Shown: piece by piece, positions 21,814 to 30,200 of the stretch
Layout: every line of letters starts with the position of its first letter
Numbering within the stretch: position 1 is the first letter of the stretch
Origin: Archangium sp.
Lineage (GTDB): Bacteria > Myxococcota > Myxococcia > Myxococcales > Myxococcaceae
Direction of reading: 5' to 3'
NCBI GenBank assembly: GCA_030695565.1
Contig: JAUYRZ010000023.1
Location: 1 to 33,775, forward strand
Length of the DNA: 33,775 nt
The notes under the pieces: generated by a model
Databases searched by the model: none
What the model saw: only the letters and a program-made list of their open reading frames with translations
Told to the model about the DNA's origin: nothing
Program-made: the position numbers and the translations under genes

Positions 21814-22782
21814 TCAGCGCAGAGCCCAGGGACGGGCTGCGTAGCTGACGATCACATCAGCCCCCGCACGCCGGATCGCCACCAGCGATTCCTCGAGCGC
21901 GCGATCGAAGTCCATCAGGCCCGCGTCACCCGAAGCGCGCAGCATCGCGTACTCACCTGACACCTGGTACGCGAACAGGGGCAAGTCCGTCGCCTCGCGT
22001 GCATCGCGAATGAGATCGAGGTTGGTCATTGCGGGCTTCACCATCACCGCGTCTGCGCCTTCGGCCACGTCGAGCAGCAGCTCCCGCCGCGCCTCGCGCC
22101 GATTGCCCGCGGGCATCTGGTAGCTCTTGCGATCGCCGAAGCCCGGCGCCGAGTGCGCCGCTTCACGGAACGGCCCGTAGAACGCGCTCGCCATCTTGAT
22201 CGCGTAGCTGAGGATGGAAGTCTGCGTGAGGCCCGCTTCATCCAGCCCGCGCCGCATCGCCGCGATGCGCCCGTCCATCATGTCGCTGGGACACACGAAG
22301 TCGACGCCCCACTTCGCGAGCAGCACGGCCATCTCGGTGAGCACCACCACGCTCTCGTCGTTCAGGATCGTGTTGCCCTTCACCAGGCCGCAGTGACCGT
22401 GCGTGGTGTACGCGCAGAGGCACACGTCGGCGAACAGCGGCAGCTCAGGCGCGGCTGCCTTCGCTTCGAGGATCGCCTGGCGCAGCGGCTCGAGCTGCAC
22501 GTCGAGGCCCTTGCCGTCATCACGCTTCTGCTCGGGCACGCCGAAGAGCATCACGCCGCCCACGCCTGCTTTGGACAGCAGCCCTATCTCTTCCCGCAGC
22601 ACGTCGGGCGAGACCTGCCACAGGCCGTAACCGGGGCGGGTCTCCTGCTTCACGCCCTTGCCGGGCACCACGAAGTAGGGCTGCACCAGCTGGCGCAAAC
22701 TGACCTGCGTCTCGGAGAACATCGCGCGAATGGAAGGCGTCGAGCGCAGCCGGCGGAGGCGAACGGGGAGATTCGGGTTCAT
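21814..22782 (-). CDS. hemB: Delta-aminolevulinic acid dehydratase (porphobilinogen synthase)
   Basis: This 322-aa protein joins two aminolevulinate molecules to porphobilinogen. The metal site FADVCLCAYTTHGHCG has three cysteines (121, 123, 131), which marks the zinc-dependent class. Active-site lysines are in SYAIKMASAFYGPFRE (Lys196) and DAVMVKPAM (Lys249). Other signatures are VCPSDMMDGRIAAMR and YQVSGEYAMLRA. Length is normal. Its ATG overlaps the stop of hemD by 4 nt, so it is the second gene of a minus-strand hemD-hemB operon, divergent from the main haem operon. Confidence 0.97.
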   Translation of the reverse strand: MNPNLPVRLRRLRSTPSIRAMFSETQVSLRQLVQPYFVVPGKGVKQETRPGYGLWQVSPDVLREEIGLLSKAGVGGVMLFGVPEQKRDDGKGLDVQLEPLRQAILEAKAAAPELPLFADVCLCAYTTHGHCGLVKGNTILNDESVVVLTEMAVLLAKWGVDFVCPSDMMDGRIAAMRRGLDEAGLTQTSILSYAIKMASAFYGPFREAAHSAPGFGDRKSYQMPAGNRREARRELLLDVAEGADAVMVKPAMTNLDLIRDAREATDLPLFAYQVSGEYAMLRASGDAGLMDFDRALEESLVAIRRAGADVIVSYAARPWALR

Positions 22783-23462
22783 GACGCGACCTTTTCGGTG
22801 AGAGGGGAAGCTTCGGGCCAGTCTTTCGGGCGGCGATCATTCCACGCGCGCACGGTGGACGCGCCCAGGCAGGCGGCTTCTTTCGGCGCGCTGGTGATGA
22901 CCGCGCGGGCGGCGAAGAAGTGGTGCACCGCCGACGGGCTGGCGAACGAGATGGCCCAGTCGCCCTTCGCGGCGCCCTGGAGCGACTCGCGCAGACCCGC
23001 GGGCGCAGTCACTTCGTAAGCGACCCGGCGATCGACCTTGCCGATGCCGGAGAGCAGGTCGATCGCCTCAGCCTGTTCGGGCGAGTCGAGGCCTGCGTTG
23101 CTGGTGGGGTACCGGAAGTGAACGGGGAAATTGCACCAGGCGCGGATGGCGTGGGCGAGCGCCACCACGCCGCCTTCGGCCGTGATGTCGGGGGTGATTC
23201 CGTGCTTCTCGAGCTCGGATGAGGTTGCGGGTCTGAGGGCGGCGACCTTTTGCAGGGGCGGGCGGTTTGAACCGACCCAGGCCGCCACTGATTTTGCGCT
23301 CGTGAAGAGCGTCAATTCGCAGCCCCTCACCCCGACCCTCTCCCCCGGGGCGGAGCGGGCGGAGAACGGCCACGGGAGCACCTTCGTCTCGACGCACGGC
23401 ACCACGATCGCGTCGGCACGCGGTTCGTCGGTTTCTCTCGTGAGCAGCCACGTGGTCGCCAC
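22779..23462 (-). CDS. hemD: Uroporphyrinogen-III synthase, divergent
   Basis: From GTG 23462 the protein has 227 residues, close to the family norm. HemD is poorly conserved, but the expected landmarks are present: an N-terminal strand WLLTRE, the VPCVET segment, LTLFTSAKSVAAW, AALRPATSSELEKHGI, YPTSNAG, and a C-terminal WAISFASPSAVHHFF and CLGASTVRAW. It closes the linear tetrapyrrole with inversion of ring D. It lies between hemB and the divergent hemE, completing the pathway. Residues about 32-49 are encoded by a REP-like repeat on the opposite strand. The longer frame to 23531 runs into the hemE promoter area. Confidence 0.85.
   Translation of the reverse strand: MATTWLLTRETDEPRADAIVVPCVETKVLPWPFSARSAPGERVGVRGCELTLFTSAKSVAAWVGSNRPPLQKVAALRPATSSELEKHGITPDITAEGGVVALAHAIRAWCNFPVHFRYPTSNAGLDSPEQAEAIDLLSGIGKVDRRVAYEVTAPAGLRESLQGAAKGDWAISFASPSAVHHFFAARAVITSAPKEAACLGASTVRAWNDRRPKDWPEASPLTEKVAS
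23324..23364 (+). repeat. REP-like GC-rich repeat, copy 1, inside hemD
   Basis: The sequence begins CCCTCACCCCGACCCTCTCC and continues into a G-rich complementary half (CCCCCGGGGCGGAG). Its first 20 bases match copy 2 (25919-25957) at 19 of 20 positions and in the same orientation. Repeats of this CCCTCxCCCCxxCCCTCTCC type are scattered as intergenic palindromic elements in many GC-rich proteobacterial genomes. Here it lies in the hemD reading frame without breaking it. Confidence 0.6.
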
Positions 23463-23558
23463 GACAGAGATCTTGCAGGCTTTGGGCCCACGCGCCCGGC
23501 CGCATGACGGAGTTGTGACACGGCCCCCCACCCGTCACTGCATTCATCCTGAACCTTC

Positions 23559-24593
23559 ATGGACTCCCGCGAACGATTCCTCGCAGCGTTGTCTGGTTCT
23601 CCCGTCGACCGGCCGCCGGTGTGGCTGATGCGCCAGGCCGGCCGCTATCTGCCCGACTACCGCGCGGTCCGGAAGACTGCGGGCTTCTGGGAGCTGTGTC
23701 ACTCGCCCGAGCTGACCACCCGGGTCGCGCTCGAGCCGCTGGCCCGCTTCAAGCTCGACGCGGCCATCGTGTTCTCCGACATCCTGGTGGTGCCTGAAGC
23801 ACTCGGCCTCGGCGTCACCTTCGGTGCCGGTGAAGGGCCTCAGCTCGCGCGCACGCTCTCCACTTCGGCGGATCTCGCCGGGTGGAAAGTGGAAGGCGCC
23901 GCCGCGCGCATGGGCTTCGTGGCCAACGCGGTGAAGCACCTCAAGGCGGCGCTCGCCAACCGCTACGGGCTCTTCGGCTTCGCGGGTGCTCCCTTCACGC
24001 TCTTCGCGTACTGCACCGAAGGCGGCGGCAGTGACGACTTCCTCAAGGCGCGCGTGATGCTGCACCAGCAACCCGCGCTCGCCGAGAAGGCGCTGGCCAC
24101 CCTGGCCGACGTCACCGCCGAATATCTCGACGCGCAGTGCGAGGCCGGCGCCGACACCGTGCAGCTCTTCGATACCTGGGGTGGCCTGCTCGATCGCGAA
24201 GACTACGTGCGCTTCTGCCTGCCGGCGATCCGCCGCATCACCGAGCCGCTGCGCGCGAAGGGCCGCAAGGTGATGCTGTTCGTTCGGGGTGGTCAGCACC
24301 TGTTGCCGGTGCTCGGTGAGGCCAATGTCGACGGCTTCTCGCTCGACTGGCGCGCGGATTGGCGTGAAGCGCGCGCCCGCTATCCACGGCACGTGTTGCA
24401 GGGGAACCTCGATCCCGCGCGGCTGCTGGCGGGCGCGGAGCCCACCGTGGCGGCCACCAGGTCGCTGCTGAGCGTGATGCGAGAGACCGACGACGCGAAG
24501 CGCTGCATCGTCAACCTGGGCCACGGCATTCACAAAGACACCAACCCCGACACCGTCGCGGCGCTCTGCGAGGAGGTTGCTCGAAATGGCTGA
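23559..24593 (+). CDS. hemE: Uroporphyrinogen decarboxylase
   Basis: This 344-aa protein converts uroporphyrinogen III to coproporphyrinogen III. It carries the N-terminal signature PPVWLMRQAGRYLPDYR, LDAAIVFSDILVVPEALG, FGFAGAPFTLFAYCTEGG, QLFDTWGGLL, the substrate-binding DGFSLDWRADW, LQGNLDPARLLAG and IVNLGHGIHKDTNPD. No Shine-Dalgarno is evident before ATG 23559, but the conserved N-terminus fixes the start. It is the first gene of a nine-gene plus-strand operon and is divergent from hemD across a 96-bp spacer. It overlaps the next gene by 8 nt. Confidence 0.97.
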   Translation: MDSRERFLAALSGSPVDRPPVWLMRQAGRYLPDYRAVRKTAGFWELCHSPELTTRVALEPLARFKLDAAIVFSDILVVPEALGLGVTFGAGEGPQLARTLSTSADLAGWKVEGAAARMGFVANAVKHLKAALANRYGLFGFAGAPFTLFAYCTEGGGSDDFLKARVMLHQQPALAEKALATLADVTAEYLDAQCEAGADTVQLFDTWGGLLDREDYVRFCLPAIRRITEPLRAKGRKVMLFVRGGQHLLPVLGEANVDGFSLDWRADWREARARYPRHVLQGNLDPARLLAGAEPTVAATRSLLSVMRETDDAKRCIVNLGHGIHKDTNPDTVAALCEEVARNG

Positions 24594-25992
24594 GCACCTC
24601 GACGTGCTGGTGGTGGGCGGCGGCCTCGCGGGCATCACCGCGGCGCTCGAGCTGCAGCGCCTCGGCCGTCGGGTGTTGTTGGTGGAGCGTGCCGCGCAGC
24701 TCGGCGGCAAGGCGGGCTCCACCGAGACGTCGTTGGGTTCATTTCCCACCGGGCCGACCAGCTTCAACGGCCGGCATCCGGCGTTCTGGCGGCTGCTCGA
24801 GCTGCTCGGGCTCACCGAAGACGCCACCCGGCTGCGTCCTGCGTCGGCCAGCCGCTTCATCGTGCGGGGTGGAAAACTGCGTGGGCTTCGGCCCAGTCCC
24901 CTCAGTGTGCTCAGCACGGGTGCGTTGACGCTGGGAGACAAGTGGTCGCTGGCGAAGGAGTTCATGTGGCCTTCCCCTGCGCGCGCAGACCTGAGTGATG
25001 AGTCGCTCGAGTCGTTGCTGGTGCGGCGGTTCGGTCAGAAGACGGTCGACCATTTTCTGGCCGCGGTGATGACGGGCATCTTCGCGGGCGATCTGCGCGC
25101 GCTCTCGGCGCAGGCCTGCATGCCGGCGCTGGTGACGGCGGAAAAAGAATACGGCAGCGTCATCAAGGGCGCGCTCAAGGCGATGAAGACCTCGGAGCCC
25201 GGTGCACGCGCGGGGCTGTACACGTTCAGCAAAGGCTTCGGCGTGGTGGGCGAACGCGCGGCGCAGCGGTTGTCGTGTTCGATGGAGACCGAGCTCGATT
25301 CACTCAGCTTCACTCCAGAGGGCGTGACGGTGACGGGGCGCCGGAAGAACGAACCGGTGGAGTTTCATGCGGCGCGCGTGGTGATCGCCACCGAAGCCGA
25401 CGTCGCCGCGCGTCTGCTGGGCCGGGCGCTCCCGGCCGCCGCGCGCGTGTTGTCGGAGTTCACCTACGCGCCCGTCACGCTGTTGCAGTGGGCCGAGCAG
25501 GTGCCCGGCGATTCGCGCCTGCCGCCCGGTTTCGGCTATCTGGCGGCCCCGGTCGAGGAGCTCTTCGCGCTGGGCACCTTGTTCGTGGGCGACCTGCTGG
25601 AGGAATCACCTCGCAGGTTCTCCACCTTCATCGGCGGCGCACTCAATCCCTCGCGGGCGGCGCTCAGTGATGGTGAATTGCTCGCTGGGTTTCGGGGCGA
25701 CCTGAATCGACTGACGGGAGGTTCCGTGGGGCAGGTGATGCAAGTCGTGCGGTGGCCTCGCGCGGTGTTTCAGCCGACGGTCGGTCATGCGGGGCAGGTT
25801 GCTCGACTTCGTTCTTCGCTCGCAGGACAGCCCGTCGCTCTGGCTGGGAGTTACTTTGGGGGCGCCGCGATGAAGGACGCGATCATCAGTGGTTTTGCGG
25901 CGGCGGAGGGATTGTCAGCCCTCTCCCCGACCCTCTCCTTCGCGGGGGAGAGTGAGGTTGTGGGTCAGGTTGAGAGTTTGGTGAGCGCATGA
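24586..25992 (+). CDS. hemY: Oxygen-dependent protoporphyrinogen oxidase (HemY/PPOX type)
   Basis: This 468-aa FAD enzyme oxidises protoporphyrinogen IX to protoporphyrin IX. The N-terminal dinucleotide fold is VLVVGGGLAGITAALELQRLGRRVLLVE. Then come GSFPTGPTSF, LVRRFGQKTVDHFLAAVMTGIFAGDL, YTFSKGFGVVGERAA and, near the end, VALAGSYFGGAAMKDAIISG, the FAD-contacting C-terminal motif. This is the mitochondrial-like PPOX family also structurally characterised in Myxococcus. ATG 24586 has AGGAGG 9 nt upstream inside hemE. The last residues after the FAD motif (about 445-458) are encoded by a REP-like repeat. It overlaps hemE by 8 nt and hemA by 4 nt. Confidence 0.93.
   Translation: MAEHLDVLVVGGGLAGITAALELQRLGRRVLLVERAAQLGGKAGSTETSLGSFPTGPTSFNGRHPAFWRLLELLGLTEDATRLRPASASRFIVRGGKLRGLRPSPLSVLSTGALTLGDKWSLAKEFMWPSPARADLSDESLESLLVRRFGQKTVDHFLAAVMTGIFAGDLRALSAQACMPALVTAEKEYGSVIKGALKAMKTSEPGARAGLYTFSKGFGVVGERAAQRLSCSMETELDSLSFTPEGVTVTGRRKNEPVEFHAARVVIATEADVAARLLGRALPAAARVLSEFTYAPVTLLQWAEQVPGDSRLPPGFGYLAAPVEELFALGTLFVGDLLEESPRRFSTFIGGALNPSRAALSDGELLAGFRGDLNRLTGGSVGQVMQVVRWPRAVFQPTVGHAGQVARLRSSLAGQPVALAGSYFGGAAMKDAIISGFAAAEGLSALSPTLSFAGESEVVGQVESLVSA
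25919..25957 (+). repeat. REP-like GC-rich repeat, copy 2, at the 3' end of hemY
   Basis: CCCTCTCCCCGACCCTCTCC is followed by TTCGC and then GGGGGAGAGTGAGG, so CTCTCC and GGAGAG can pair as a hairpin. It matches copy 1 in hemD at 19 of the first 20 positions. It lies in frame and encodes a Ser/Leu/Glu-rich tail after the last conserved hemY motif, about 30 nt before the hemA start. Confidence 0.6.
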
Positions 25993-27062
25993 GTCCTCCT
26001 CTGGCGGTCGTCGGCGTGTCGTGGCGGGCGGCGAACACCGTGGTGCGCTCTCAGTTCGCGGCGCTGGCTGCGGAGTTGGAGCCGATCGCCTCGTTGCGCC
26101 AGGCGGGCTACGTCTCGGGTGCTGCGTGCGTGACGACCTGTTCGCGCACCGAGTGGATCATCACCGCTGATCAACCGGAGTGGGCCGGCAGTCTGCTTCG
26201 CGGCGCGCTCGCTTCACGGCTCCCCGACGTCGCTCCCGAGGTGATCCAGGTGCGCGCGGGCACGGCCGCCGTGCACTACCTGCTGCGCGTGGTGGTGGGT
26301 CTCGACTCGGTCGCTGAAGGTGAAAGCGCCGTCGGCCGCCAGGTGCTCAAGGCCTTCGAGCTCGCGCGCAGCACCGGCGTCTCCGATGGCCGTCTGCACC
26401 GCGTGTGGAAACACGTGGAGCGCCTCATTCACAGCCGGCGCGATGAAGTGCCCGGTGCGCCTTCGCTCGGCGTGCAGTCGCTGGTGCGCGAAGTGCTTCG
26501 GGAGCGCCCCGTGAAGACCGTCGCGGTGCTCGGCCGCGGTGAGTTCGGCCAGGCGATGGAGCGCAGCTTGAAAGCCGTGCCCGGCTGGGAGGTCAGCACC
26601 TGGACCCGCCAGTCGATGGACACCATGTTCTCCCAGGTGAACTCGTTCGACGCGGTGGTGGTGTGTACGGGGGCTGCGACGCCGTGGCTCACCCTGCCCG
26701 CGCGCCGCAAGCACGGCATCGTCATCGACGCGGGCGCGCCGCCGCAGCTCAGGTCCGCTCCGGGGTGGACCACGGTCGGTCTCGACACGCTGCTCGCGCG
26801 CCCTGAGCTGCACCTGAGCGAGGTGGATCGGGAACGCCTGGGTGAGCTGGTCACCACCGCGAGCACCACCTTGACCGGCGAGCTCGCCGCGCCCGCGCCC
26901 GCAAGTGCGTTGGCCGCCATCGACGCAGAGCGCTTCACCTTCTTGAACGAACAGCTGCCCCAGCTTCTGGCAGGCATTCCGGCGAAGCAGGCGCGCCGCG
27001 TGCGTCAGGCCGTGGGCGCCTTTACCCATCAACTCTTGAAGAAGACCCGAGAGGCGTCATGA
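25989..27062 (+). CDS. hemA: Glutamyl-tRNA reductase, divergent and short
   Basis: This 357-aa protein catalyses the first committed step, reducing glutamyl-tRNA to glutamate-1-semialdehyde. The catalytic cysteine lies in VTTCSRTEW (Cys51; usual form TCNRTE). HYLLRVVVGLDSVAEGESAVGRQV corresponds to the conserved HLFRVASGLDS..LGE..I..QV block. NADPH binding is seen in VAVLGRGEFGQAMERSL. The family usually has about 420 residues; here the C-terminal dimerisation region is short and many motif positions are substituted. The adjacent hemL and hemC support the call. The start overlaps the hemY stop by 4 nt and the stop overlaps hemC by 4 nt. Confidence 0.9.
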   Translation: MSPPLAVVGVSWRAANTVVRSQFAALAAELEPIASLRQAGYVSGAACVTTCSRTEWIITADQPEWAGSLLRGALASRLPDVAPEVIQVRAGTAAVHYLLRVVVGLDSVAEGESAVGRQVLKAFELARSTGVSDGRLHRVWKHVERLIHSRRDEVPGAPSLGVQSLVREVLRERPVKTVAVLGRGEFGQAMERSLKAVPGWEVSTWTRQSMDTMFSQVNSFDAVVVCTGAATPWLTLPARRKHGIVIDAGAPPQLRSAPGWTTVGLDTLLARPELHLSEVDRERLGELVTTASTTLTGELAAPAPASALAAIDAERFTFLNEQLPQLLAGIPAKQARRVRQAVGAFTHQLLKKTREAS

Positions 27063-27976
27063 GGCACTACACGGTCGGCACGCGTGGTTCGGCGCTCGCG
27101 CTCTGGCAGACCCGTCACGTCAGCTCGTTGCTTGCCACCGTCGGCGTCAGCATCTCTGAGCGGGTCATCACCACCAAGGGCGATACCAGCCAGGCCGAGA
27201 AGCTGGCCGGCAAGCTCGAGAAGGGCTTCTTCACCGAAGAGCTCGAGTCGGCTTTGCGCTCGCGGGAGATCGACTGGGCGGTGCACTCGCTCAAGGATCT
27301 CCCCACCCGCATGCCCGCGGGTCTGGTGCTGGGCGCCGTGCTGGAGCGCGCCGCGGCGGCCGACGTGTTGATCGCCCGGTTGGAGGCCGTCGACGAGAAG
27401 GGCCTCATTCCCCTCAAGGCCGGCAGCAGGGTGGGCTCGAGCTCGTTGCGACGCGAAGCGATGCTCCAACACTTCGCCCCGGAGACCATCTCACAACCGC
27501 TGCGTGGCAACGTGCCGACGCGGGTGGGCAAGCTGCGCGACGGGCTCTACGACGCGATCCTCCTCGCTGAAGCAGGCGTCTCCCGGTTGCAGCTGCCCCT
27601 CGACGGGCTGGCCGTGTTCCGCTTGAACCCGCTGCGCTGGCAGTGCGCGCCGGGGCAGGGCGCCGTGGCCGTGCAGTGCCGGGCCGACGACTCCGAAGTC
27701 ATCGGGTTGGTGCGCGCCCTTCATCACGAGCCGACCGCGTACGCCGTGAACACCGAGCGCGACTTCTTGCGAATTCTCGAAGGCGGTTGCACCACGCCCT
27801 TCGGTTGTTACATCGCAGACGGCCGCGCCTCGCTGGGCCTGGCAACTGAGACCGGCTGGAAGCGCCAAACCGTGATGATGTCCGAACGACCCGATACGGC
27901 GTGGCTGGCAGCGCGCCTCGAAGAACTCACCACTTCACGAGAGGAATCCCATGACTGGCTCGCCCGGCGCATCTGA
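27059..27976 (+). CDS. hemC: Porphobilinogen deaminase (hydroxymethylbilane synthase)
   Basis: This 305-aa protein polymerises four porphobilinogens into hydroxymethylbilane. It has the N-terminal VGTRGSALALWQTRHV, FFTEELESALRSREIDWAVHS followed by LKDLPT (catalytic Asp80), RVGSSSLRREAML, LRGNVPTRVGKL, WQCAPGQGAVAVQCR, and the dipyrromethane-cofactor cysteine in LEGGCTTPFGC (Cys244). Length and motif order are normal. It overlaps hemA by 4 nt upstream and hemL by 26 nt downstream, in line with coupled expression. Confidence 0.97.
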   Translation: MRHYTVGTRGSALALWQTRHVSSLLATVGVSISERVITTKGDTSQAEKLAGKLEKGFFTEELESALRSREIDWAVHSLKDLPTRMPAGLVLGAVLERAAAADVLIARLEAVDEKGLIPLKAGSRVGSSSLRREAMLQHFAPETISQPLRGNVPTRVGKLRDGLYDAILLAEAGVSRLQLPLDGLAVFRLNPLRWQCAPGQGAVAVQCRADDSEVIGLVRALHHEPTAYAVNTERDFLRILEGGCTTPFGCYIADGRASLGLATETGWKRQTVMMSERPDTAWLAARLEELTTSREESHDWLARRI

Positions 27977-29210
27977 GCGTCTCTTTTCCCGCGCACGGGC
28001 CTTGATGCCCGGCGGTGTCTCCAGCCCCGTTCGTGCCTTCGGCAGCGTCGGCGGCACGCCCCGGTACATGTCGCGCGGTGAAGGCGCGTGGATGTTCGAT
28101 GAAGACGGGCGCAAGTACCTCGACTTCTGCATGGCCTGGGGCCCGAACATCCTGGGTCACGCGCACCCGGCGGTGATCGACGCGGTCCTTCGCGCCGCGA
28201 AAGACGGGCTCGCGTTCGGCACCTGTCATCGCAACGAGCTCGCGATGGCCGAGTTGGTGCTCGAGGCGTTCGCGCCGGCCGATCGGGTGCGGTTCGTGGT
28301 GAGCGGCACCGAAGCGGTGATGACCGCCATCCGCCTGGCGCGCGCGCACACCAGCAGGAAGCTGCTGCTCAAGTTCTCGGGCTGCTACCACGGTCACGCC
28401 GACGCGATGATGGTGAAGGCCGGCAGCGGCGTGGTGACCCTGGGCCTCGCCGAGAGCGAGGGCGTCACGGTGGCGCACGACACGCTGGTCGCTCCGCTGG
28501 GCGACATCGAGGCGCTCGAGCAGGTCTTCCGCGAGCACGGCCGCCAGCTGGCCGCTGCGTTCATCGAGCCGCTCCCGGCCAACAACGGCCTGTTGATTCA
28601 GGAGCCTCGCTTCTTGAAGCGCCTGCGTGAGCTCACCTCGGAGCACGGCGCGCGGCTGGTGTTCGACGAGGTGATCAACGGGTTTCGCTTCGGCTTCCAC
28701 GGCTACTCGAAGGTGGTGGGCGTGCAGCCCGACCTCACCACGCTGGGGAAGATCATCGGTGGTGGGCTGCCCGTCGGCGCCGTGGTCGGCCGCGCGGAGA
28801 TCATGGAGCGCCTCGCTCCCCTGGGAAAGACGTACCAGGCCGGCACCATGGCCGGAAATCCGGTCGCGCTCGCCGCGGGCATCGCCACCTTGACCGAGCT
28901 GCGCACCGGCGCTCCCTACCGGCACCTCGAGGCGCTGGGCGGGTTGATGGACAACGCGGTGGCCGAGAAGAAGAACCGCGCGTTCCGCATGGTGCGCGTG
29001 GGCAGTTTGTTCTGGCCCTACTACTCGCTCAACGGCCCCATCCCCACGCAGGCCGAGAAGATCGCGCCCGAAGCGGTGGCAAGTTTCAAGAGCCGCTACG
29101 GCCAGTGGCTGGAAGCGGGCCTCTACCTGCCGCCCTCCGCGTACGAAGTGGGCTTCTTGTCGGCGGCGCACTCACCCAACGACGTGGAGCAACTCGTCGC
29201 GGCACTCTGA
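27951..29210 (+). CDS. hemL: Glutamate-1-semialdehyde 2,1-aminomutase
   Basis: This 419-aa PLP enzyme converts glutamate-1-semialdehyde to 5-aminolevulinate, acting after HemA. It carries MPGGVSSPVRAFGSVGG, WGPNILGHAHPAV, VSGTEAVMTAIRLAR, KFSGCYHGHADAMMV, VFDEVINGFRFGFHG and the PLP lysine in TLGKIIGGGLPVGA (Lys267), then GTMAGNPVALAAG. The start codon lies inside hemC with GAGAGGAAT just upstream. A kinase gene follows 3 bp after the stop. Confidence 0.95.
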   Translation: MTGSPGASERLFSRARALMPGGVSSPVRAFGSVGGTPRYMSRGEGAWMFDEDGRKYLDFCMAWGPNILGHAHPAVIDAVLRAAKDGLAFGTCHRNELAMAELVLEAFAPADRVRFVVSGTEAVMTAIRLARAHTSRKLLLKFSGCYHGHADAMMVKAGSGVVTLGLAESEGVTVAHDTLVAPLGDIEALEQVFREHGRQLAAAFIEPLPANNGLLIQEPRFLKRLRELTSEHGARLVFDEVINGFRFGFHGYSKVVGVQPDLTTLGKIIGGGLPVGAVVGRAEIMERLAPLGKTYQAGTMAGNPVALAAGIATLTELRTGAPYRHLEALGGLMDNAVAEKKNRAFRMVRVGSLFWPYYSLNGPIPTQAEKIAPEAVASFKSRYGQWLEAGLYLPPSAYEVGFLSAAHSPNDVEQLVAAL

Positions 29211-29213
29211 CCC

Positions 29214-30200
29214 ATGAACCGCTTTCGCCAGTTTCTCAAACGGAACCTCGACGTCATCGCTTTCGCGGCAGCGCTGTCGACCGTCGGTCCTCTGATGGGC
29301 TGGTGGGCGGTGCTGGTGCGCCGGAACATCGTCGCGAGTGACCTGCTGCTGCGCGGGCAGATCGAAGCCACCTTCGACGGCGTGGAGCGGGCCAACCGCC
29401 TGCTCGCGCTCGATCAAGCCACCGAGCGTCAGCTGTTCATGATCTCCGGTGAGTCGACGCTGGCGGGCCTGCTGCTGTGCGTGCTCGCGGTGGTGCTCTT
29501 CATGGTGGCAAGGCACCGGCAGCGCGAGACACAGCGAATGCACTCGATGCTCTCGCTCACCACGCACCAGCTCAAGACGCCGCTGGCCGGGGTGCGCGCG
29601 CTCTTGCAGAGCCTGGGCAACGGCAGCATTCCCCCAGAGCTCCATGCGCGGTTCTTGAATCAAGGCATCGCCGAGTGCGATCGCCTGGAGCACATGGTCG
29701 AGACCACGCTCGCCTATCAACGCACGGTGGCGCGGGGCGCGAGCACGCCCGAGGTGGTGCCCGCGATGCAGCTGGTGGGGGAGATCCTCGAGCACCGGCG
29801 CGCCAGCTTCCCCGACGACGACGTGCGCTGGGAGCCCACCGAGCCGGTGTCGGTGACCTGCGACCGCGACGCGGTGCGGGTGGTGCTGGAGAACCTGCTC
29901 GACAACGCGCGCAAGTACGGCGGCGGCCGGGTCGATCTGGTGGGCCACTCCAGGGGCACGCGCTGGCGCCTGGAGATCCGCGACACCGGCCAGGGCTTCG
30001 ACCCCCAGGACGCGGAGCGGCTGTTCGAGCCGTTCGAACGCGGCGGAGGCCAGGGCGTGGCGCACGGCAGCGGCCTGGGGCTCTACATTTCCCGCCAGCT
30101 CGCCAGGCGCATGCGCGGTGAGCTCACCGCGAAGAGCGCCGGCCCGGGGCAGGGCAGCGTGTTCGCCCTCGAGCTGCCGTTGGCGGTGGCCCGTGGCTGA
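29214..30200 (+). CDS. Sensor histidine kinase embedded in the haem operon
   Basis: This 328-aa protein has two membrane helices at about residues 13-35 and 81-99 enclosing a short periplasmic loop of about 45 residues. A HisKA domain follows with LTTHQLKTPLAGVRAL (His118) and no HAMP domain. The ATPase domain has LENLLDNARKYG (N box), RDTGQGFDP, LFEPFERGGGQG and HGSGLGLYISRQLARRM. It lies 3 bp after hemL and overlaps the response-regulator start by 8 nt. Its place among haem genes suggests that it senses haem, tetrapyrrole intermediates, oxygen or redox state. That is inference; no haem-binding motif was recognised. Confidence 0.9.
   Translation: MNRFRQFLKRNLDVIAFAAALSTVGPLMGWWAVLVRRNIVASDLLLRGQIEATFDGVERANRLLALDQATERQLFMISGESTLAGLLLCVLAVVLFMVARHRQRETQRMHSMLSLTTHQLKTPLAGVRALLQSLGNGSIPPELHARFLNQGIAECDRLEHMVETTLAYQRTVARGASTPEVVPAMQLVGEILEHRRASFPDDDVRWEPTEPVSVTCDRDAVRVVLENLLDNARKYGGGRVDLVGHSRGTRWRLEIRDTGQGFDPQDAERLFEPFERGGGQGVAHGSGLGLYISRQLARRMRGELTAKSAGPGQGSVFALELPLAVARG

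Noticed and set aside
23513-23546. Sigma-70-like promoter (TTGTGA) ahead of hemE
   Set aside because: No -10 element lies at a suitable distance, so the promoter of the main haem operon was not assigned.
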